Below are positions 6,101-9,610 of a stretch of DNA of 9,610 bases, in pieces. A program made the position numbers and the translations under genes. This stretch comes from Thermoplasmata archaeon (GTDB lineage Archaea > Thermoplasmatota > Thermoplasmata > Lutacidiplasmatales > UBA184), in assembly GCA_030043855.1 (NCBI GenBank), contig JASHWW010000101.1:1-9610 (forward strand), in the 5' to 3' direction. Within the stretch, counting starts at the first letter, position 1, and each line of letters starts with the position of its first letter. The notes under the pieces are model-generated. The model saw nothing but the letters and a program-made list of their open reading frames with translations. It did no database searches and was not told the origin of the DNA.

Positions 6101-7722
6101 AGGTGCTCCCGAAGAGCGTCGCGCTCTGGGTTCGGCTCGGAGAGCTCGGGATCGCCCGCCAAGCCTGGCCGGACGCGTCGGGCGCGTTCGCCCACGCCTT
6201 GGCCCTGAAGCCGGCCCAGGCCGACCTGCTGCTGCGGGCCGGATTCGTCGCGGAACGGCTCGACCACCCGAACGAGGCGTTGGCCCTGTACGATCGCGCC
6301 ACCGAGTCGGACGCCGCGAACAAGCAGGCGTGGACGAGCCGCGGGGTCGCGCTCCTCGCGGTCGGACGACCGATCGACGCCCAGGCGAGCTTCGACCGTG
6401 CGCTCGCGCTCGACAGCGACTTCGCACCGGCCAAGGACGGCAAGAAGCTCGCGGTCCAGAAGACCCGCGACGTTCAGGTGCAGCGGTTCGGCCGGGACGC
6501 CCTCCTGTTGGAAGCCCGACTGCACCGCACGGTCACGAAGAACGACCTGTTCGTGACCCTCCACGTCCCCTACGAGTTCCTCGAGCCCGTCCTCACCTCC
6601 GTCGGCCGGACGCCCACGATCGACCTCGAACAGCTGGAGGCGACCGAGATCCGCGACCTGGAGAACGCGTCGTACCACCTCATCTCGTCGGCCCTCGAGC
6701 GCCGGCCCCCCGGGATCGAGCGTCGCGGGTTCACGCTGGCGGACGTGGCGGTCCTCGCCCCGCCGTCGTACTCGCTCGAGCAGATCCAGAAGCTGTTCGG
6801 CTACCTCAAGGCGGTCCTCGAGGCGGACCTTCGGCCCGAAAATCTGGTCCTCACCCCGGACGTCGAGGAGCTGGCGCGGAAGGCCCTCGTCCTCCCGCCC
6901 GAGCAGCGGACGCTGTTCCAGATCGTTCGCACGCTGCGCGTCGGGATCTACCGGGCCCGACTCATCAAGGCGGTCGAGGAGGCGGGTTCGGCCGTGCACG
7001 CGCCGTTGCCGTCGCTCGACCTGGGCGCCTACTCTCCCGAGTTCCGGAGCGCGGCCCCGGCCCCCGGGGCCCCGCCGGCCACCGGGGAAGCGTACTTCGC
7101 CCCGGAGAACGTTCCGCAGACCTCCCCCGGGACCCCGGCCGCAACCCCGTCCGACTGGTCGGCGACGGAGGTCGATCCGACCCCCGGGCCGGGCGTGTCG
7201 CCGGCGCCGACGACGCTGAGCTCCCCGGCGCCCGCGGCCGCCCGATGCGTCGGCTGCGGCGGGATCGCTTCGGTCGTCCACGCGTGCGGCGCTCCGCTCT
7301 GCCAGCACTGCGTCGGCCAATTCCCCCGCTGCCCGAAGTGCGGGCAGCCGGTCTCGACGATCACGACCCGGGCGGTCACCGGGGTCACCGTCCGGCCCGC
7401 CGCCGGCGGCGGCCCGAAGGGGCACCCGCTCGGCTCGCTGAAGGGGGTGTTCCAACGCCCGAAGCCGACCGCGACGCATCCGGCGGCGGCCACGTCGAAG
7501 CCGGCGGTCGCGCCGGCCCGCGGGGACCACACCGGGAAGTCCCCGCGCCCGTCGTCCCCCCCGGGCAAATCCGCCCCGGCCTCCACGGGCGGCAAACCTC
7601 CGGCGGGCCCGCCGGCCGCCAAACCCACCAAGCCCGTGCCCGAACCCCCCGCGCCGCCCCCGGAGACCGCGCCCCCCACGCCGAAGCCGAAGCGAGAGCG
7701 GGACGACGAGCCGCGGCTCTGA
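3172..7722 (+). CDS. Giant TPR-repeat protein with helical domain, RING/B-box-like zinc finger and Pro/Lys-rich tail
   Basis: A protein of about 1,516 residues with no signal peptide or membrane helix, so probably a cytoplasmic scaffold. Residues 1-57 are helical and charged. From about 60 to 1,090 there are many degenerate tetratricopeptide repeats (roughly 30 by length), for example LWATKGDALRLQGRTEEAA from 133 and AWTSRGVALLAVGRPIDA from 1053. Each shows the TPR spacing of small residues in helix A and Ala/Tyr in helix B. Residues about 1104-1283 form a different, unrecognised helical domain. A Pro/Ala linker follows, then a cysteine-rich motif (C1359, C1362, H1370, C1372, C1377, C1380, C1387, C1390) that could bind two zinc ions. 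The last 120 residues are Pro/Lys/Ala-rich and probably disordered. TPR arrays bind peptides or partner proteins; the partner is unknown. The ATG at 3172 is chosen from the TATA box 28 bases upstream. The opposite strand is also open over most of this gene, a codon-bias artefact. Confidence 0.93.
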   Translation: MADAPSDAVAATAVANFREGFRAAREAEGQPDRDRYLRSLKSLLASAERRAKELQPSAGEVAPMLDEIAMAFYHASQPALARRAVDLGLELTPGSSSLLHHKALVLLAQNEDLPAVVTLVDQALEANPNEKGLWATKGDALRLQGRTEEAADAYLRAQELDASSTQYVDRALKLLPHHPKALRAKVELARAHGGEVEALTAAEELLADNPDDLDLVLARAELLTAVGRGESALEPLERIRASRPDDRRAAYLQVRVLLQLGRTEVAVPYANALLAAEPPPDGRILEEIARLADPAVPPLALAARERLQQVEPRNVQNLLDLRALAVRLDRVDVALSACKAVLAVQSDNLEAMRGIAELEAGAGHAAAAVAIYQEIAHRHPHAVAELKRGLETARASGDAAAAKEFSEAVLAADPKDLTAALELARTLAAAGDTAGAVRAYDALLAAHPNELAYLLEKKEVLAASDDPGALAPVLDELFRLDPTRADVALERGNLYLALAYDQGPGSNGRETAARTALVAYERASTDPESASVASLGIARASRLVDDPDRALRAYEQFLEVPDNGTRNDVRKEFGHAAREAGRYVEAAGAYGEAIEAGLEDADLFWGAVEVFDHLNQDARAVQLLDLLLRREPANPLYLRKKGQLLLKAGNRDAALRTLQEAVARADGDPHAYFEVAEALRAQGAYPDALTYYRKGLELEPANRHGRLALAETLLLAGQYPEVLRIVDPLLKEEPNDLAAWKARADAWRALGRPSEVLYSLKAILLLEPDNGPALLEVYRLHRDEGGSRDAYETVTRLLRSSAPEAQDPTLHLERGDLAASLGLTDEANASYERAAEIDPANRVEIAVRRARLRLTAGRPDLALEVLDEGLHAIPEGGTPSVAALLLRAEILAALERPAEARTAYEEVRQREPKSPVALGGIGQSMIAEGRHADAVEFLRTSLPQVPPQETLFLLLAEGEAGLGHLDRATEAVQKGVEVLPKSVALWVRLGELGIARQAWPDASGAFAHALALKPAQADLLLRAGFVAERLDHPNEALALYDRATESDAANKQAWTSRGVALLAVGRPIDAQASFDRALALDSDFAPAKDGKKLAVQKTRDVQVQRFGRDALLLEARLHRTVTKNDLFVTLHVPYEFLEPVLTSVGRTPTIDLEQLEATEIRDLENASYHLISSALERRPPGIERRGFTLADVAVLAPPSYSLEQIQKLFGYLKAVLEADLRPENLVLTPDVEELARKALVLPPEQRTLFQIVRTLRVGIYRARLIKAVEEAGSAVHAPLPSLDLGAYSPEFRSAAPAPGAPPATGEAYFAPENVPQTSPGTPAATPSDWSATEVDPTPGPGVSPAPTTLSSPAPAAARCVGCGGIASVVHACGAPLCQHCVGQFPRCPKCGQPVSTITTRAVTGVTVRPAAGGGPKGHPLGSLKGVFQRPKPTATHPAAATSKPAVAPARGDHTGKSPRPSSPPGKSAPASTGGKPPAGPPAAKPTKPVPEPPAPPPETAPPTPKPKRERDDEPRL
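7246..7341 (+). other. Cross-brace-like zinc-binding motif within the TPR protein
   Basis: Eight possible ligands are spaced C-x2-C-x7-H-x-C-x4-C-x2-C-x6-C-x2-C (residues 1359-1390). The last six positions contain HACGAPLCQHC and CPKCG. This resembles RING, B-box or other treble-clef/cross-brace zinc fingers. Whether H1370 or another residue completes the first site cannot be told from sequence alone. No ubiquitin-pathway gene is in view, so I do not call it a ligase. Confidence 0.6.
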
Positions 7723-7748
7723 TCGGCGCTCGTCGGCGGCCGTACCCT

Positions 7749-7755
7749 CTTATAC
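7749..7755 (+). promoter_or_regulatory. TATA-like box for the membrane/SPFH operon
   Basis: CTTATAC lies in the 63-base gap after the TPR stop. Its centre is about 34 bases before the ATG at 7786, which predicts transcription starting near 7778 with a leader of only about eight bases. It suggests that the three downstream genes have their own promoter rather than depending on read-through from the TPR gene. Confidence 0.5.
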
Positions 7756-7785
7756 TCGCCCGAGCCTTTGCTGACGGGAAATACC

Positions 7786-8343
7786 ATGGGAGCACCGTCG
7801 CCCCGACTCCAGCCCGTCCGCGACCGATGGAGCGGGTGGGTCCTGACCGTCCTGTTCTTGGTCACCGCGGTGATCCTCTTCCTCCTCGTCTACTACGCGC
7901 TGCCCGGCAACCAGCACTTCTTCGCGCTGGTCGTCATCGGGATCCTCGCCCTCTGCCTCAGCCTCGGCTGCTACATGGCCGAGTCGTTCTCGCGGGACCC
8001 CACCGCGCAGCGGTCGCTGGCGTGGGGATTCTTCGGGATGGGCTTCGCGGTCCTCTTCCTGACCATCGGGCTCGGTCCGACCTACGGCGTCCTGTCGACC
8101 ACCTGGATGCTGGTCGGCCTGCTGTTCACGATGATCGCGCTCGTCGTGACGGTCGCGCTCATCGGCTGGCGGGGCCGGGCCGTCCGCGCCACGGAGAACC
8201 AGCAGGTCGCCCGACAGGCGTGGCGCCAGGAGTCGGCGCCGTCGGCGTTCTCCTACGCCGCCGCGAACTCCCCCAGCGTACCGGCCACCGCGCCGCCCCC
8301 GACCCCCTCGTCTCCCGCCTCGCCCCCGCCGCGGAGCCCGTGA
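7786..8343 (+). CDS. Four-helix membrane protein with Pro-rich cytoplasmic tail
   Basis: A 185-residue integral membrane protein that I do not recognise by family. Four hydrophobic helices are visible at about 18-39, 45-66, 79-97 and 107-128. The basic loop after helix 4 (WRGRAVR, 128-134) and the charged N-terminus (VRDRW) suggest that both ends are cytoplasmic. Residues 135-185 form a Ser/Pro/Ala-rich tail, possibly a docking site. The ATG at 7786 is chosen over an in-frame TTG at 7768, which is only about 16 bases from the promoter box centre and would add no conserved sequence. The next gene starts one base after the stop, so the two are probably cotranscribed. By position it could be the membrane anchor for the zinc-ribbon/SPFH pair downstream (inference). 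Confidence 0.85.
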   Translation: MGAPSPRLQPVRDRWSGWVLTVLFLVTAVILFLLVYYALPGNQHFFALVVIGILALCLSLGCYMAESFSRDPTAQRSLAWGFFGMGFAVLFLTIGLGPTYGVLSTTWMLVGLLFTMIALVVTVALIGWRGRAVRATENQQVARQAWRQESAPSAFSYAAANSPSVPATAPPPTPSSPASPPPRSP

Positions 8344-8344
8344 G

Positions 8345-9061
8345 ATGGGCGCGACCCCCTCCTCCTCTCCTCCGTCGCCCCCTGCGTCGCCGGCGGGGCT
8401 CGTCTGCCCGAAGTGCGGCACGACCTCCCCGCCGGGCTCTCGCTATTGCAACACCTGCGGGTCCTCCCTGGTCGTGCAGGGCGGCAGCTCGACCGGGACG
8501 CAACCGCCCGCGGGCGGCGCGCCCGTCGACCTGCGACAGCGCGTCGAGGACGACCGGGGCGTTCTGAAGCGACTGCAGCTCCTCGTCCCCGGCTTCCGCG
8601 GGTACCGGCAGGCGGAGGACATCCGGGCCGCCGACAGCCTCCTGCGGCTGCAGGTCGCGGACAAGGTGAAGAACGCTCGCGCGACGCTCGAGAATTCGCG
8701 GGCCGCGCTGGCGAACGTCAATCAATTCCAGGTCCTGAACGACCTCTCGCCCCTGGTCGCCGACCTGATGCGGCTCGAAGGCGAGATCCGACACGCCGAG
8801 CAGGGCTACACGGGGATCTCGCCGGCGGTTCGTGTGAACCCGCAGCAGCTCGACCGGCTCTACGAGTACGACTACGGGTTCGCCCAGGCGGGCGACCAGC
8901 TCGCCCAGACGGTGGCCCCGCTGCCGAGCCTGCTCATGGGCGCCTCCGCCAATCCGGGCGCGGTGCCCGGAGTCGTCGCGACGGCGCGGCAGCAGGTGAA
9001 CGTGCTGGAGCAGACGTTCCGGGCGCGCATGCGCGCGATCGAAGGGGTCCAGGTCTCGTAA
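8345..9061 (+). CDS. Zinc-ribbon protein with C-terminal helical domain, SPFH-associated
   Basis: A 238-residue soluble protein. After a Ser/Pro-rich leader (1-18) comes a compact zinc ribbon with C21, C24, C35 and C38 (CPKCG and CNTCG knuckles). A Gly/Thr/Pro linker follows. From about 61 to 235 it is mostly helical, with coiled-coil-like heptads around 100-140 and a PGFRGYRQAEDIRAADSLLR-type segment near 83-102. I associate that pattern with helical proteins found beside SPFH genes in bacteria, from memory and not confirmed here. There is no membrane helix. The ATG lies one base after the upstream stop, with a weak GGAG at 8333-8336. The SPFH gene follows after 22 bases. The likely role is an adaptor linking the SPFH assembly to its membrane partner or cargo (inference). 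Confidence 0.85.
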   Translation: MGATPSSSPPSPPASPAGLVCPKCGTTSPPGSRYCNTCGSSLVVQGGSSTGTQPPAGGAPVDLRQRVEDDRGVLKRLQLLVPGFRGYRQAEDIRAADSLLRLQVADKVKNARATLENSRAALANVNQFQVLNDLSPLVADLMRLEGEIRHAEQGYTGISPAVRVNPQQLDRLYEYDYGFAQAGDQLAQTVAPLPSLLMGASANPGAVPGVVATARQQVNVLEQTFRARMRAIEGVQVS

Positions 9062-9072
9062 CGGTCCGGACG

Positions 9073-9079
9073 GGAGGAG
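9073..9079 (+). promoter_or_regulatory. Shine-Dalgarno site for the SPFH gene
   Basis: GGAGGAG ends four bases before the ATG at 9084. It is the strongest ribosome-binding motif in the window and supports this start. It also shows that genes inside the operon use Shine-Dalgarno initiation, while the first genes of units appear leaderless or nearly so. Confidence 0.7.
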
Positions 9080-9083
9080 AACG

Positions 9084-9610
9084 ATGGTCACGAACGCACC
9101 GATCCCGCCGAAGGGCGGCAGCGCCATCGGCGCCACGACGGTGAACTGGGAGGACGTCTACAAGGGGCCGAACGTGATGTGGCGCGTCCCGCGGAACATC
9201 CGCTGGGGCGACAACATCGTCGTCCGCGAGGACGAGACCGCGGTCTTCTACCGCGACGGGAAGGTCCTCGCCTACCTCGACCGCCCCGACCGGTACGCGC
9301 TCACCAGCATGAACGCCCGGCTGGTCGGCGGCCTGATCCAGGCGCTCTCCGGGGTCCGCCAGGAGGCGGAGGTCTACTACCTGCAGCGCCGGACGCTCGA
9401 CGGGAAGTTCGGCAGCGCCGAGCCGTACGTCTTCCGGGATCCCGATTTCGGTCTGGTGCAGCTGCGGGTCTTCGGGTCGTACCGCTGGCACGTCAGCGCC
9501 CCGGACAACTTCATCAACCAGTTCGTCGGCACGTTCGGTGCCGTCACGACCGGCGACGTCGAGGCCCGGCTGCGCGACCAGATGGTCCTGCTGACCTACA
9601 ACACGCTCGG
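9084..9610 (+). CDS. YdjI-like SPFH (band-7) domain protein, 3' end outside the window
   Basis: The first 175 residues are visible and the frame is still open at the window end. The sequence matches the SPFH subgroup often annotated as 'virion core protein-like' or YdjI-like. Features are NVMWRVPRNIRWGDNIVVRE (about 31-50), ETAVFYRDGKVLAYLDRPDRYALT (about 52-75), AEVYYLQRRTLDGKFGSAEP (about 95-114), and FRDPDFGLVQLRVFGSYRWHV (about 117-137). Full-length relatives are usually 300-400 residues, with a coiled coil and often a zinc ribbon at the C-terminus, so about half is missing. SPFH proteins form large oligomeric rings or microdomains on membranes. No N-terminal membrane anchor is seen, typical of this subgroup, so membrane attachment may come from the upstream membrane protein (inference). 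The start is fixed by the Shine-Dalgarno motif. Confidence 0.93.
   Translation, partial: MVTNAPIPPKGGSAIGATTVNWEDVYKGPNVMWRVPRNIRWGDNIVVREDETAVFYRDGKVLAYLDRPDRYALTSMNARLVGGLIQALSGVRQEAEVYYLQRRTLDGKFGSAEPYVFRDPDFGLVQLRVFGSYRWHVSAPDNFINQFVGTFGAVTTGDVEARLRDQMVLLTYNTL

Noticed and set aside
7246..7341. Ubiquitin-ligase interpretation of the RING-like motif
   Set aside because: No ubiquitin, E1 or E2 gene is in view, and similar cross-brace fingers have many other roles.
1684..7530. Open frame of 1,948 codons on the minus strand opposite the HD and TPR genes
   Set aside because: Its product is Arg/Gly/Glu-rich with no recognisable domain, while the plus-strand frame encodes clear TPRs and a zinc finger. 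Stop codons are rare opposite GC3-rich genes, so this is a composition artefact.
7768..7785. TTG at 7768 as start of the membrane protein
   Set aside because: It lies only about 16 bases from the promoter box centre, adds no conserved sequence, and an ATG follows in frame at 7786.
6330..8567. Arg-rich 745-codon plus-strand frame spanning the TPR and membrane-protein genes
   Set aside because: It overlaps two well-supported genes in another frame and contains no recognisable motif.
8159..9491. Minus-strand frames opposite the zinc-ribbon and SPFH genes
   Set aside because: Both are shadows of genes with clear zinc-ribbon and SPFH signatures.

Overview
The window looks like chromosomal DNA from a high-GC archaeon. 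G and C dominate third codon positions throughout. Two transcription units start with an AT-rich TATA-like box about 25-28 bases before the start codon, which is typical of leaderless archaeal transcripts. Genes lying downstream of another gene carry Shine-Dalgarno motifs instead. The protein set (single-domain KaiC/RAD55-like ATPase, SAMHD1-type HD hydrolase, very large TPR protein with a C-terminal zinc finger, zinc-ribbon and SPFH pair) would fit a GC-rich Thermoplasmatota lineage. That placement is inference; no marker gene is present. Coding density is very high: no gene-free stretch exceeds about 100 bases, and I see no RNA gene, mobile element or CRISPR array.

Layout. (1) 3-1774, plus strand: the 3' part of a gene for a Pro/Ala/Glu-rich protein with two basic, histone-H1-like clusters. 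It overlaps by four bases (ATGA) with a RecA/KaiC-family ATPase gene. (2) 1803-3071, minus strand: an HD-superfamily phosphohydrolase with the complete SAMHD1/dGTPase-type metal-site set, convergent with the ATPase gene. (3) 3072-3171: a compact divergent promoter with a TATA-like box for each direction and a perfect 16-bp palindrome directly before the HD start codon. (4) 3172-7722, plus: a TPR protein of about 1,516 residues with an unrecognised helical domain, a RING/B-box-like zinc-binding motif and a Pro/Lys-rich tail. (5) 7786-9610, plus: a tight run of a four-helix membrane protein, a zinc-ribbon plus helical-domain protein, and a YdjI-like SPFH (band-7) protein cut by the window end.

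How they may work together. The last three genes look like one operon for a membrane-associated SPFH assembly: a membrane partner, a soluble zinc-ribbon adaptor and the SPFH scaffold. Bacterial SPFH proteins of this type also sit beside zinc-ribbon and small membrane proteins (for example B. subtilis ydjGHI beside pspA). The first two genes are translationally coupled, suggesting that the ATPase works with the disordered basic protein, perhaps on nucleic acid. The HD enzyme and the TPR protein share a control region and may be co-regulated. The most interesting points are the TPR/cross-brace zinc-finger architecture, the SPFH cassette, and the palindrome in the divergent promoter.
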